Counted from the stretch's first letter, positions 53,283-62,306 are shown. The stretch: 64,000 bases of DNA from Oscillospiraceae bacterium (GCA_003526845.1 DPVM01000002.1:48454-112453); one strand, 5' to 3'. The notes: generated by a model from the sequence alone, not told the origin. Translations and numbers: made by a program.

Positions 53283-53600
53283 ATGGCTAACGAAGAAATG
53301 TACGAACCCGATATTATATCGGTTAATGATGAGGACGGTAACGAAATTCTTTTTGAACTTCTTGAAAGATATGAAACAGACGATGATGTATATGTTGCTA
53401 TCACGGAATACCGTGATGACGATGAGGACATTGTTGAGGCTGATTTTGAGGTAATCATCCTTAAGGTTGTTACCGATGACAACGGCGACGAATATCTTGA
53501 GGAAATTCAGGACGAAATGGAATACGAACAGGTTTCGGATATTCTTATGTCAAAAGTTGAAGAAAAATTTGATGTTGAATATTTTGAACCCGAGCAGTAA
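53283..53600 (+). CDS. DUF1292 domain-containing protein
   Basis: 105 residues from ATG 53283 (MANEEMYEPDIISVNDE), with AGGAG about 10 nt before; the longer frame from 53262 overlaps this site. Very acidic. VNDEDGNEILFELLERYETDD and VYVAITEYRDDDEDI are DUF1292-like; these small proteins are widespread in Firmicutes with no settled function. It lies between the two RNA genes and is separated from the 6S-like RNA by about 30 nt. Confidence 0.85.
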   Translation: MANEEMYEPDIISVNDEDGNEILFELLERYETDDDVYVAITEYRDDDEDIVEADFEVIILKVVTDDNGDEYLEEIQDEMEYEQVSDILMSKVEEKFDVEYFEPEQ

Positions 53601-53630
53601 TATATTAAATATTAGAATACATAATATATA

Positions 53631-53857
53631 ACGGTCTGTGCATCTCGACAACCAAGGGCTTAAATAACCCGAACAATCTTTAATTAGGGATTCAGACTCC
53701 GATTTACAGGAATGCAGACCTCCCTGCGCGTGAAGCAGGAAGTTGGGAGCACAAAGTATTTTGGGATGAAGCCCACCTGCCTTTAACAGCAGGTTATCTT
53801 CAGTTCTTGGCGGATGTGCGGATCATTAACAAGGCGCCTCTCGGCGCTTTTGTTTTT
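53631..53857 (+). ncRNA. ssrS: Probable 6S RNA
   Basis: About 220 nt, non-coding. The ends pair: GGTCTGTGCAT and CAACCAAG at 53633-53654 with CTTGG and ATGTGCGGATC at 53806-53824; inside, GGGCTT pairs with AAGCCC (53655 and 53769 regions) and a CTCCC/GGGAG, CCTGC/GCAGG terminal hairpin closes it. The 3' part (CCTGC ... GCAGGTTATCTTCAG) and the final GGCGGATGTGC parallel the 3' arm of 6S RNA. 6S RNA mimics an open promoter and holds the sigma-A polymerase. The class assignment is by pattern memory, not a model search. Confidence 0.7.
53831..53857 (+). terminator. Terminator of the 6S-like RNA
   Basis: AAGGCGCC, loop TCTC, GGCGCTTTTGTTTTT: eight pairs including one G-U, then a T-rich tract. 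Confidence 0.85.
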
Positions 53858-53870
53858 ATGAGGATAAAAA

Positions 53871-54638
53871 ATGCGCAACATGATGCTCAATAATGATTTA
53901 AAATTCAGAGAATTTGCATTGAATAAATTCAAAAGCAAAATAACATTTCAAAAGAAATCATATCTCGGTTTTGATAAATATATCTATACAAATAAAGAAG
54001 CCGAATATGTTATTCCTTTTAGGCTGAAAAGTGCAAAAAATCAAAATATGCCGCTTTTCATATACTGCCCCGGCTCGGCAAGCAACGGGCACGGAAATTT
54101 ATTTAACCTGATTGAATTTTTTGCAAAAATGTCATTCACGGGGCTGTTTAGAAAAGATTGCAATATTATTGTGCCGCAGGCATTCCGTAATACGGAAACC
54201 GACGAGAAAAAGATAATTGACTTTTGCATAAGCCTTGCCGATTTAAAAAACGAAATAATCAAACAAACAGCTGCAAACAAAAAGAAGGTTTATATTATAG
54301 GCACCTCTCAGGGCGGATTTGTCGTGTGGTATTCTCTGCTCCTCTTCCCCGATGATTACACCGCCGCAACAGCCGTTGAAGGTGCTTTTATCGGCGAGCG
54401 TGGCAACAGCATTGACGATATTAAAAATGTTGCAAAAACGCCGTTGTGGGTCGCACACTCATCGAATGACAAGTGTGTAAGCATCGACAGTGACGATAAA
54501 TCTGTTAAAATGCTGAAAAAAGCAGGTGCAGATGTGCTCTACACAAGAATGAACAAATACGGGCACAAAATGTCGACGGTTTTTTATAAGACAAAACCTT
54601 TTATAAATTGGATGCTTGAAAAGGAAAAGACAGAGTAG
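53871..54638 (+). CDS. Alpha/beta hydrolase
   Basis: 255 residues. Nucleophile elbow G-T-S-Q-G-G with S146 (YIIGTSQGGF), oxyanion-loop region FIYCPGSASNGHG (about 63-75), acidic residue likely near NDKC (about 205) and a late His in KYGHKM (about 228). Resembles PHB-depolymerase or prolyl-oligopeptidase-like esterases in fold; no signal peptide, so cytoplasmic. Substrate unknown. GAGG precedes the ATG by 6 nt. It ends in a terminator that overlaps its stop codon. Confidence 0.8.
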   Translation: MRNMMLNNDLKFREFALNKFKSKITFQKKSYLGFDKYIYTNKEAEYVIPFRLKSAKNQNMPLFIYCPGSASNGHGNLFNLIEFFAKMSFTGLFRKDCNIIVPQAFRNTETDEKKIIDFCISLADLKNEIIKQTAANKKKVYIIGTSQGGFVVWYSLLLFPDDYTAATAVEGAFIGERGNSIDDIKNVAKTPLWVAHSSNDKCVSIDSDDKSVKMLKKAGADVLYTRMNKYGHKMSTVFYKTKPFINWMLEKEKTE

Positions 54639-54657
54639 AAATTCTGCTCTGTCTTTT
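54625..54657. terminator. Bidirectional terminator overlapping the hydrolase stop
   Basis: AAAAGACAGAG (54625-54635) pairs with CTCTGTCTTTT (54647-54657); T runs on both strands. The stem includes the last codons and precedes the stop of the hydrolase gene. Confidence 0.82.
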
Positions 54658-54678
54658 ATTGTTTCGTTTTGTTTTTTA

Positions 54679-55770
54679 TTACTTGAACATCATTATGATT
54701 AATATGACAACAAGGAATGCTGCTATTGCGAAAAACGACTTTGCAATACGAACAACAGCGTCGAACGTGTTGGTCGGGCAAAGCTGCAAAAATGCATATT
54801 TGAGCGGATTGTCAACCTTTTTGCCGACAATATCCCTATATCTCATATCGTATGTATCAAGCGTTCCGTCAGAGAATAAATCAATGACACGCACGCCTCT
54901 GTCGAGACCGGGGCCGTAAACATTAAAGCCTGCGCCCTGCGTATAGCCGACATTAATGCCGTCAATTAAGCCGTTAAAAGAATTGTTGTGGTCATGACCG
55001 AAAAACAAGCCCTTAACCTCGCCTTTTTCTTTAAGAGCATCAAATTCGCCGGTATTGACCTGCGGATCTGCCGGTGATTCACGCATAAAGGCGTTGTCAT
55101 TCACTTTGCTTTTGTTTAAAACAAAATATTCGCCGTCATGAGTTCTGAATCCGCGAACAGCACCTTTTTTAGTGCGTTTAACGCGTGTCAAAAGGCTAAA
55201 AATTTCACACACCGGTATATGCTGAATAACAAGCGACGGAACAGTCATTCCGAGCTTTTTTTCATATGAATCCCTTGTATTTTTGTACCATTCGATTTGA
55301 TTTTCATGAACGGCATCATAGCCGATTTTTAAGTTGGAGTGGCTGTCAATCAAATAAATCAAATACTTAACATCGTCGCCGTCCTTGATTTCAAGGCACT
55401 GATTGCCTACGCCGTCTATGCCGTCCTCACTTTCGCCGATGAAATAATCAAATGATTTATAAATTTCAAACTGCTCGGAATTGGAAACGCCAACCTGTCT
55501 GTCGTGATTGCCAAAACAGATTGCAAAAGGTATTTTTCGTAAAATGACAGGCTCACAAAGCTCGTGCAGAACTCTTTTAACCTCGTCCTTATTGCCTTTA
55601 AACTTACGCTTGCCCCAAATTTGGTCGCCGCTGTAAATGACAAAATCAGGCTGTGCTCTGTCAAGCGCGGCATTTATCAGATTTAAGGTGTCGGAACTGA
55701 CCTTTGTCCCCTCCTGTGTATCGGCTATCATAAGAACTCTGAATTTTCCGTTTTTAAATTGTAATGCCAT
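54679..55770 (-). CDS. Calcineurin-like metallophosphoesterase with C-terminal membrane anchor
   Basis: 363 residues. Motifs of the PF00149 fold: MIADTQEG (about 14-21, with Asp at the first metal site and Gln where His is usual), YSGDQIW (second Asp), FGNHDRQ (Asn-His-Asp), a later HIPVCE and FFGHDHNNS. The last 20 residues (FFAIAAFLVVILIIMMF) form a membrane helix. The Q in place of H in the first D-x-H motif is the Dcr2/PhoD-like variant form (ADTQ). The start shares one nucleotide with the GPH symporter stop (TAATG), so they are coupled. Substrate unknown. Confidence 0.82.
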   Translation of the reverse strand: MALQFKNGKFRVLMIADTQEGTKVSSDTLNLINAALDRAQPDFVIYSGDQIWGKRKFKGNKDEVKRVLHELCEPVILRKIPFAICFGNHDRQVGVSNSEQFEIYKSFDYFIGESEDGIDGVGNQCLEIKDGDDVKYLIYLIDSHSNLKIGYDAVHENQIEWYKNTRDSYEKKLGMTVPSLVIQHIPVCEIFSLLTRVKRTKKGAVRGFRTHDGEYFVLNKSKVNDNAFMRESPADPQVNTGEFDALKEKGEVKGLFFGHDHNNSFNGLIDGINVGYTQGAGFNVYGPGLDRGVRVIDLFSDGTLDTYDMRYRDIVGKKVDNPLKYAFLQLCPTNTFDAVVRIAKSFFAIAAFLVVILIIMMFK

Positions 55771-57293
55771 TAAGCATCCTTTCTGCCATTCAACTGTTTT
55801 TCCATTTCAGTATGTCTTTCGATAAGCTCGGAAAGCATTTTTTGATGACTTTTGTTTGTAATTTCATATTTAATGGTAGGTATAATCGAGATAATCATAC
55901 CGATTGCAGGCGGAATTGTAATCAAAAACCACATTGCCTTTGAATACTGCGGAAAATCGACAGCGAACACCTTGCCTGCTTTAAGCGCCTTATTCATTGC
56001 ATCTATGTTTGAATCGGTATAACCGACTGCGCCGAGAACATATCCCGAAATAAGTGAAGAAACGCCTGCTGAAAATTTGGTGATAAAACTTTGACCGGAA
56101 AAAAATACACCGTCGGGTCTGTAACCGCTGTTGTATTCCTCATAATCAATACAATCCGAAATCATAACGGATTGACAGACATTGACTGTCCCAAACCCTA
56201 CGCCGGAAAGCAGGAGCAAAAATCCGTCAACAGCTGCCCAATTGAGTTGACCCAAGCGGTCGGGTGCAATCAGGTATGTCACAAAAAGCAGTAACATAGG
56301 TACGGAAGTAAATGCGGTTAAGTTATAAATAGTTTTAACATCAAGTTTTTTCATTAACATCGGGCAGACAACCATTGCAGCAAACTGTCCGATAAAAAAG
56401 CCGCCGCCGACAAACACAACGATGATAAACTTGTTCATATCTGTGAAAGCGGTTGTAAGGTCGCCGCTGCAGTAATAATACGAGAACAGTGTCATAATTA
56501 TTGTCATCATAAGTTGAAGCGGTGCACGCAAAATACCGCTTATCAAAATTCGTCTAAACGGCTTGCACTTCCACATAAGAGCAAAACTTTCTTTCATTGT
56601 TTTATGCTCGTCGGAATCGGGGACTCGCTCTCTCGCACCCAAACCGGCACATTCAAAAAGGAGTGACGCGATAACAGTTATTACCATACCAACAATAATA
56701 AATCCTTTTTGAGCGTTATCGTCTTCACCGAAAGCTTTATTTGCCGCCTGTGAAAGCGCAATAATAGAAACAACGACGACTGCCGCTCCGATTGACGCAA
56801 TAATTCTTGAAAGCGAAATAAGTTTTGCCCTGTCGTTTTCATCCTCACTCATACGGCTGATAATGCCCCAAAGCGGAATATCGCCGACAGTGTAGCTCAT
56901 GCCCCAAAGGATATAGGAAATCGCCGCCCATGCTGTAATTAGAAACATTTTTGTTGAACTTCCGTCAGCTTTTGCTGCGGCATAATCTCCATTTAAAAAC
57001 GCAAGGCATGTTATCATACAAATAACAAGTGGAGCAAACAGCAAATACGGTCTGCATTTGCCCCATTTTGTATGAGTTTTGTCAACAATAGCACCCATCA
57101 TCGGGTCATTGATTGCGTCCCACACTCTTGCAATTGCAAAAATCCAGCCGAGCGCAACGGCATTGAGGCAAATTACATTTTGAAAATAGTAGTAAAGACC
57201 CGTAGCGACAACATTGTAAATCATATTTTGACCGAACATACCGGTTAAATACAAAGCCGCCTCTTTTTTAGAATAAGTTCTTACATTACCCAT
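55770..57293 (-). CDS. GPH family (glycoside-pentoside-hexuronide) sugar:cation symporter
   Basis: 507 residues, about twelve membrane helices. DAINDPMMGAIVDKTHTKWGKCRPYLLF (about 60-87) carries the GPH family signature DxxxDPxxGxxxDxTxxxxGKxRP. Imports a sugar or glycoside with sodium or protons. It follows an SDR gene by 15 nt and precedes the anchored phosphoesterase. The cytoplasmic C-terminus is helical and charged (EITNKSHQKMLSELIERH). Specificity is not evident. Confidence 0.88.
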   Translation of the reverse strand: MGNVRTYSKKEAALYLTGMFGQNMIYNVVATGLYYYFQNVICLNAVALGWIFAIARVWDAINDPMMGAIVDKTHTKWGKCRPYLLFAPLVICMITCLAFLNGDYAAAKADGSSTKMFLITAWAAISYILWGMSYTVGDIPLWGIISRMSEDENDRAKLISLSRIIASIGAAVVVVSIIALSQAANKAFGEDDNAQKGFIIVGMVITVIASLLFECAGLGARERVPDSDEHKTMKESFALMWKCKPFRRILISGILRAPLQLMMTIIMTLFSYYYCSGDLTTAFTDMNKFIIVVFVGGGFFIGQFAAMVVCPMLMKKLDVKTIYNLTAFTSVPMLLLFVTYLIAPDRLGQLNWAAVDGFLLLLSGVGFGTVNVCQSVMISDCIDYEEYNSGYRPDGVFFSGQSFITKFSAGVSSLISGYVLGAVGYTDSNIDAMNKALKAGKVFAVDFPQYSKAMWFLITIPPAIGMIISIIPTIKYEITNKSHQKMLSELIERHTEMEKQLNGRKDA

Positions 57294-57308
57294 AAGTATT
57301 CCCTTAAA

Positions 57309-58331
57309 TCAGCCTTTTGGCGTCATAGAAATCAAATCCACCTTGCCCTCAATTGAGTCTTTGGCAAGTGTCATTGAATCAAAAATCGCTTTTTCTATTT
57401 CGTCAGGCGTGCATCCGAGTTCTTTTGCCTCATCGGTTGGAATAAAAAGCCTTTTATCCATAATATCTGCAAGACCGACAGGGTCGATTCCCGGTTCTAT
57501 TCCCTTTTCAGCGTACTGTTTGCGCATCGTCATACCGAAAAGTTTAAAAGCCGATGTCGGGCAATCAAGAATAACTCGATTGCTGTCACCGTAAAGGGCT
57601 GAATAAACGATTTTGAGCATTCTGCGCCATGTCATATTATAACACGAAATGCCATATGATCTTGCACCCTTTACCGTTTCGGCAGCTCCGACTATAGCTT
57701 CGCCTGCCTGACGAACAGTAATCATTGCCGTACCGCCACGAGGATAGAGTGTAAACGGCATTTTTTCAAAGCGCTTGAGTTGTTCTGCCAATATCGTCCA
57801 AACAGGCTTTCTACCGGGCTGAACGCCGAAAATGTACGGAAGTTCGAGAACAGCAACAGCCATATTCTCATCCGCATACTTAAATGCAACATTCTCCTGT
57901 TCAAGGCGTGATTTTATGTACGGATGTTTTAGTTGCAACTGCATTTGCGGCTGTTTTTTTGCAAGCCACGCAAAATATGAGCCGAGTATTACGCAACGCT
58001 GAACGCCGCATTTTTTCGCAAAACTCAAATATCTGTCAACCGGGTCTATATTATATTTTTTGTACGCATCGTACACCGGAGGCGGAAATTCTGCTCTCTC
58101 GTCAACGCCTGCGGCGAAAACAAACACATCGGCCTCGCTCATAAGATGCTCAAGTTCAACATCAGACATTTGAAGAAAATTGCCGTAAATGATTTGCATT
58201 TCTTCCGGCAATCGAGCACCTTTGGGTATGTGTGGCGAAGCTACGGTTTTAACACTGTGACCTCTGTCAACAAAAATCTGTGCGGCAGCAGAGCCAAGCA
58301 AGCCCGTTCCGCCGAAAATCAACACATTCAT
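57309..58331 (-). CDS. NAD-dependent epimerase/dehydratase family protein
   Basis: 340 residues. Rossmann motif VLIFGGTGLLGSAAAQIF at the N-terminus, then a diverged SDR body. The expected active-site YxxxK is not obvious (ILGSYFAWLAKKQP, with Y near 120, is the closest), so it may be an atypical or regulatory member. First gene of the SDR, GPH symporter and phosphoesterase operon; GGAGG before the ATG. Confidence 0.8.
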   Translation of the reverse strand: MNVLIFGGTGLLGSAAAQIFVDRGHSVKTVASPHIPKGARLPEEMQIIYGNFLQMSDVELEHLMSEADVFVFAAGVDERAEFPPPVYDAYKKYNIDPVDRYLSFAKKCGVQRCVILGSYFAWLAKKQPQMQLQLKHPYIKSRLEQENVAFKYADENMAVAVLELPYIFGVQPGRKPVWTILAEQLKRFEKMPFTLYPRGGTAMITVRQAGEAIVGAAETVKGARSYGISCYNMTWRRMLKIVYSALYGDSNRVILDCPTSAFKLFGMTMRKQYAEKGIEPGIDPVGLADIMDKRLFIPTDEAKELGCTPDEIEKAIFDSMTLAKDSIEGKVDLISMTPKG

Positions 58332-58365
58332 TTAATAACCTCCAATTTTAGTATATTTATATAAT

Positions 58366-58400
58366 ATAAAAAAAACAGCGCCTCGTCAAGAGGCACTGTT
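58366..58400 (-). terminator. Rho-independent terminator of the methyltransferase gene
   Basis: AACAGCGCCTC (58374-58384) with GAGGCACTGTT (58390-58400), one mismatch, and T runs following on the minus strand. Confidence 0.82.
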
Positions 58401-58403
58401 TTT

Positions 58404-59033
58404 TTATCTAAGCTTAGCTGCAATTGAAACGCTGATGTTTACTCCGCCGTTCATTTCTCTGCATTTTTGCTTAATGGCAGAAACTATATCAAAATCGCTG
58501 AGTATTTCGTTTAATTCCTGTTCGCTGAAATGCCTGAGTACCAAACCGTCATCAGTTTCAAAAGTGCCGTAGTGCTTGTATTTTTCCTCAAATTTTCTGT
58601 ATCTTAAGGAATTTCGCAAATCCTTGCCGATAAGAAAATCGTTAACAAAAAGGCGGCCGCCGGGCTTTAAAACCCTTTCAATCTCGCCTATTAACGCTTT
58701 AATATCATTCGACTCGGGAGTACAACACAAAACGCCGAACAAAACCACAGCATCAACATAATTTTCCGGCAAATCTATTACTGCACCTTTTTGAAAACGC
58801 ATATCAATATAAGGATAAGTGCTCTTTCCCCTTTTAACCATTTCGCCGGAGGTATCAACACCAATAAGCCGTTTGTAACCGATACCGTACAAATCCGCAA
58901 GAGTTCTGCCGTATCCACAGCCCACATCAAGTACAAGTGCGTCTTTAGATACCATACTTTGAAATTGTCCCACATCGAGGCTTGTGGTAAAATTCAATGT
59001 TAAAGCGTTTTTATTCCAATAATCCCTTTGCAT
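58404..59033 (-). CDS. Class I SAM-dependent methyltransferase
   Basis: 209 residues from ATG 59033 (MQRDYWNKNALTLNF), since GAGGA lies right before it and would fall inside the gene if GTG 59045 were used. SAM-binding motif I VLDVGCGYGRTLADLYG (about 34-50), ASP/acidic motif II near GVDTSGEMV, and post-motif AVVLFGVLCCTPE; a C-terminal FSEQELNEILSDFDIV. Small-molecule methyltransferase type (methyltransferase 11/25); acceptor unknown. It lies between two terminators as a single-gene unit. Confidence 0.85.
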   Translation of the reverse strand: MQRDYWNKNALTLNFTTSLDVGQFQSMVSKDALVLDVGCGYGRTLADLYGIGYKRLIGVDTSGEMVKRGKSTYPYIDMRFQKGAVIDLPENYVDAVVLFGVLCCTPESNDIKALIGEIERVLKPGGRLFVNDFLIGKDLRNSLRYRKFEEKYKHYGTFETDDGLVLRHFSEQELNEILSDFDIVSAIKQKCREMNGGVNISVSIAAKLR

Positions 59034-59043
59034 ACTATTCCTC

Positions 59044-59073
59044 ACAAAAAAGGCGTTGTAAAAACAACGCCTT
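59044..59073 (-). terminator. Rho-independent terminator of the carboxyltransferase operon
   Basis: AAGGCGTTGT (59050-59059) with ACAACGCCTT (59064-59073), four-base loop, TTTTTTG on the minus strand. It lies between the 5S-like gene and the methyltransferase start. Confidence 0.87.
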
Positions 59074-59080
59074 AAAGTCT

Positions 59081-60478
59081 TTAAACAGGATGAACCTTAT
59101 TTGTTATATCGTCATGTTTGCCGTCAAGTCCGTATTTTTTGTCTCTTCTCTGTTGGAAGAATTTAACGGCTACCTGACCGAATTGAGCGTAGGAAAGAAC
59201 ATCCTCTTCCTGCTCATAGTATTCTGCAATTTCGCTCTTGAACTGCTCGATTGTATCATTAAGAAGATCGGCAGGACGGCAAGTGATAATTTTTTCATCT
59301 CCGCAGATTTTCTTTTGAAAATCCGGATCAATCGGACAAGGAGTTTTGCCGTATTTGCCGGCAACAAGGTCTTTAAATTCCTTTGTAACCATTTTATATC
59401 TTTCGCCTGTGATAATGTTGAACACAGCTTGAGTGCCAACTATTTGTGAAGACGGTGTAACAAGCGGAGGGTAGCCTGCGTCCTTACGAACACGCGGAAC
59501 CTCAGCCAATACAGCCTCGAGCTGATCTTCCTTGCCGGCCTGCTTAAGCTGGCTGTTAAGGTTTGAAAGCATACCGCCCGGAACCTGATAGAGTAATGTG
59601 TTTGCATCAACGCCGAGCATCTTGGGATCGAGCAAGCCCTCGTCAAGATATTTTTGACGAAGAGGTGCAAAGAAATCTCTGATTTCAGTTAAAGCCTTAA
59701 GGTCAAGACCTGTATCATACTCTGTGCCCTGCAAAGCTGCCACCATAGATTCGGTTGCCGGATGAGATGTGCCCATTGCAAGCGGAGACATTGCAGTGTC
59801 AATAACATCAACACCTGCTTCGATGCCCTTAAGAAGAACCATAGATGCAAGACCTGAGGTATAGTGAGTATGAAGTTGAATAGGAATTTTAACTGTCTCT
59901 TTAAGAGCTTTAACAAGGTCATATGTTCCGTAAGGAGTCAAAAGACCTGCCATATCCTTAATACAGATTGATGCAGCGCCTGCATCCTCGAGTTGCTTTG
60001 CATAGTTGCAATAGTAATCAATATCAAATACAGGTCCTGTCGTGTAGGAAATAGCTGCCTGAACATGTCCGCCGTATTTATTTGCGGCATTGATTGCGGT
60101 TTGAAGGTTTCTTACATCATTTAATGCATCGAAAATTCTTAAAATGTCGATACCGTTATCAATACTTTTTTTAACAAAATAATCAACAACTTCGTCGCTG
60201 TAGTGACGATAGCCGAGCATATTTTGACCTCTGAAAAGCATTTGAAGTTTTGTGTTAGGACATTTTTTTCTGATTGTGCGAAGTCTATCCCACGGATCCT
60301 CGTTTAAGAAACGAAGGCAAGAGTCAAATGTTGCACCGCCCCAGCATTCAAGTGAGTGATAGCCGATTTTATCCATTTGAGGAAGAATATCGACAAACTC
60401 CTCTGTTCTCATACGGGTTGCAATCAATGACTGATGAGCATCACGCAAAACAGTTTCTGTAATACCGATTTTAGCCAT
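59081..60478 (-). CDS. oadA: Oxaloacetate decarboxylase alpha/transcarboxylase 5S-like carboxyltransferase
   Basis: 465 residues. TIM-barrel carboxyltransferase acting between pyruvate and oxaloacetate. ETVLRDAHQSLIATRMR (metal-binding Asp), GGATFDSCLRFLNEDPWDRLR, MLFRGQNMLGYRHYSD, ICIKDMAGLL (carbamylated Lys) and LHTHYTSG (metal-binding His pair) are all present. No biotinyl domain is fused; it is encoded separately by the preceding gene. Length fits the 5S transcarboxylase or PycB-type core. Start supported by AGAGGTG. Confidence 0.9.
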   Translation of the reverse strand: MAKIGITETVLRDAHQSLIATRMRTEEFVDILPQMDKIGYHSLECWGGATFDSCLRFLNEDPWDRLRTIRKKCPNTKLQMLFRGQNMLGYRHYSDEVVDYFVKKSIDNGIDILRIFDALNDVRNLQTAINAANKYGGHVQAAISYTTGPVFDIDYYCNYAKQLEDAGAASICIKDMAGLLTPYGTYDLVKALKETVKIPIQLHTHYTSGLASMVLLKGIEAGVDVIDTAMSPLAMGTSHPATESMVAALQGTEYDTGLDLKALTEIRDFFAPLRQKYLDEGLLDPKMLGVDANTLLYQVPGGMLSNLNSQLKQAGKEDQLEAVLAEVPRVRKDAGYPPLVTPSSQIVGTQAVFNIITGERYKMVTKEFKDLVAGKYGKTPCPIDPDFQKKICGDEKIITCRPADLLNDTIEQFKSEIAEYYEQEEDVLSYAQFGQVAVKFFQQRRDKKYGLDGKHDDITNKVHPV

Positions 60479-60494
60479 TTAATACACCTCTGAA

Positions 60495-60884
60495 TTAGCC
60501 TAATGTTACAAGAGATTGACCTGCTTCAACAGTGTCACCCTTTGCTACGCTTACAGCAACTACTGTGCCGTCCTGCGGTGCAACGATTTCGTTTTCCATT
60601 TTCATTGCTTCAAGGATTACGAGAACATCACCTGATTTAACTGCTGCGCCGTTTGCAACTTTAACTTCGAGAATGTTGCCCGGCATAGGAGCATCAACAG
60701 ATGTTCCTTCAGCAGGAGCTGCTGTCTTTGCAGGTGCAGGAGCTGCTTGCTGAGCAGGAGCCGGAGCTGCAGGAGCGGCAGCCGGTGCCGGTGCTGCTGC
60801 AGGTGCAGATGCAGTAGCAGCTGCGCCCTCTTCAACTGTTACATTGTATGGTGTGCCGTTAACGGTGATTGTATAATTTTTCAT
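60495..60884 (-). CDS. Biotin carboxyl carrier protein (1.3S-like)
   Basis: 129 residues. Short N-terminal strand region (MKNYTITVNGTPYNVTVEE), an Ala/Pro-rich linker at about 20-58, then a biotinyl domain with the target lysine K95 in EAMKMENEI and the conserved DAPMPGNILEVKV start. Carries carboxybiotin between the two carboxyltransferase subunits. Size and layout are close to the 1.3S subunit of transcarboxylase. It lies 16 nt upstream of the 5S-like gene; 105 nt separate it from the 12S-like gene. Confidence 0.92.
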   Translation of the reverse strand: MKNYTITVNGTPYNVTVEEGAAATASAPAAAPAPAAAPAAPAPAQQAAPAPAKTAAPAEGTSVDAPMPGNILEVKVANGAAVKSGDVLVILEAMKMENEIVAPQDGTVVAVSVAKGDTVEAGQSLVTLG

Positions 60885-60989
60885 AATAATTCACTAACCT
60901 TTCCGACTACAAATTAATTAATAATCACAAAGCCTTGCTGTAGCCGTACAAGGTGTGACAAAATCAAAGTGAAAATCACTTGCTATTTA

Positions 60990-62306
60990 TTATTTAACCG
61001 AATGCTTTCTCGCAATTGTGCTTTCGCGCTTGCCTGCAAGCATATCAAGTGCGGATATAATCTTTGCTCTTGTTTCAGACGGAGCAAAAACATCATCAAT
61101 TGCACCGCAAGCGGCAGCCGCATATGCAGAGCCGATTGTTTGCTTATACTCATTTTTGAGTTCAGCTCTGTCCTCTCCTGCGGCGAGTCTGTCATTATAA
61201 AGAAATGCAACTGATGCATCTACATCGAGAGGTGATGCAACCGCATTGTCCCAAGCGAGAGCTAAATCCGCATTTGAACCCTTGCCTACGAGCATCACAT
61301 AAGCACCGCCGATTGATTGGTCGGTAATAAGACTTATTTTAGGGCAAGTAGCCGTAGCGTAAACCGATGTAAGCTTAGTAGCGGCGATGAGCATTTGCTC
61401 TTGAGCTTCCTTAATCATACCGTCTGCGTTTGCAACGGTGATAACAGGAATGCTGTATGCATCGCAAAGTTTAATCATTGCCTCAGCCTTATATGCACAG
61501 TGAGGACAAACGGGATTGCCGTCAAAAGCAACAAATCCTACAGTTTCACCTGCAACTGTCGCAAGTGCGGTTGTGAGATTATTGCCGTAACCGGACTTGA
61601 TTTCAACAATTGAATTTTCATCGGCGATTGATTTGATAATATCATCTGCGCTCATCGAGTCAGCCGCAACAGTTGACGGAGCCGCAAAATCAAAAATCGG
61701 AGTCGGGGCAATATTGTTTTGAGGAAGAAGTGCCACAAGATTTTTAACGCTTGCGACAGCCTCCTCAAACGACTCACTAAGAATGTCAATACTACCTGCC
61801 TTGTAATTGTCCTCTGCTGTAACATCATTAGGTGCCGAGATATAAAAATCAGCATCTTTCACAGCAACAACAACATCTGCCATATTGGCAGCTACTGAAA
61901 GTACTCCGAGGCATGCGCCTGCGATAATCGAAATTTGCGGAACTACACCAGAAACAGCAGCAGAAGCTTTTACAACATCGCCGTATGCCGAAAGCACTTC
62001 AAATCCTTCTGTAAGGTTCACGCCGTTTGAATCGTAAACACCTACAACAGGGTAGCCGGTCTTGGTTGCTAAATCATATACCTTTAATATTTTTGAACAT
62101 TGGGCAACAGTTATAGCGCCGCCTTTAACGGTAATATCCTGTGAAAATGCATAAGCCGGAGCGCCGTTTACACTTCCGAATCCCGCAACAACGCCGATTT
62201 CACCGTCGACATCTTTTGCAAAAGCATCAATTTCGGTAAAAGCACCGTCATCAAACAGCAATTGCAATCTTTTGCGTGCTTCGGTTTCTTTAACTGAATT
62301 ATCCAT
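60990..62306 (-). CDS. Acyl-CoA carboxyltransferase domain protein (12S-like), short form
   Basis: 438 residues; 12S and MmdA/PccB proteins have about 510. Both crotonase-like halves (PF01039) are visible: GGAITVAQCSKILKVYDLA and ISIIAGACLGVLSVAANMAD in the first; KAEAMIKLCDAYSIPVITVA, ISLITDQSIGGAYVMLVGKG and AVASPLDVDASVAFLYNDRL in the second. The N-terminus is shortened. With the biotin carrier and the 5S-like gene it forms a complete carboxyl-transfer set. AAGGAGGAC before the ATG; promoter at 62378-62406. Acyl-CoA substrate not shown. Confidence 0.85.
   Translation of the reverse strand: MDNSVKETEARKRLQLLFDDGAFTEIDAFAKDVDGEIGVVAGFGSVNGAPAYAFSQDITVKGGAITVAQCSKILKVYDLATKTGYPVVGVYDSNGVNLTEGFEVLSAYGDVVKASAAVSGVVPQISIIAGACLGVLSVAANMADVVVAVKDADFYISAPNDVTAEDNYKAGSIDILSESFEEAVASVKNLVALLPQNNIAPTPIFDFAAPSTVAADSMSADDIIKSIADENSIVEIKSGYGNNLTTALATVAGETVGFVAFDGNPVCPHCAYKAEAMIKLCDAYSIPVITVANADGMIKEAQEQMLIAATKLTSVYATATCPKISLITDQSIGGAYVMLVGKGSNADLALAWDNAVASPLDVDASVAFLYNDRLAAGEDRAELKNEYKQTIGSAYAAAACGAIDDVFAPSETRAKIISALDMLAGKRESTIARKHSVK

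Noticed and set aside
60617..60835. Leu/Gln-rich frame in the biotin carrier gene
   Set aside because: A shifted reading of the Ala/Pro linker repeats of the carrier; not a gene.
60885..60989. Gap between the 12S-like gene and the biotin carrier, examined for a small decarboxylase gamma subunit
   Set aside because: No frame of useful length; only two weak hairpins (AAGTGA/TCACTT and CCTTG/CAAGG).
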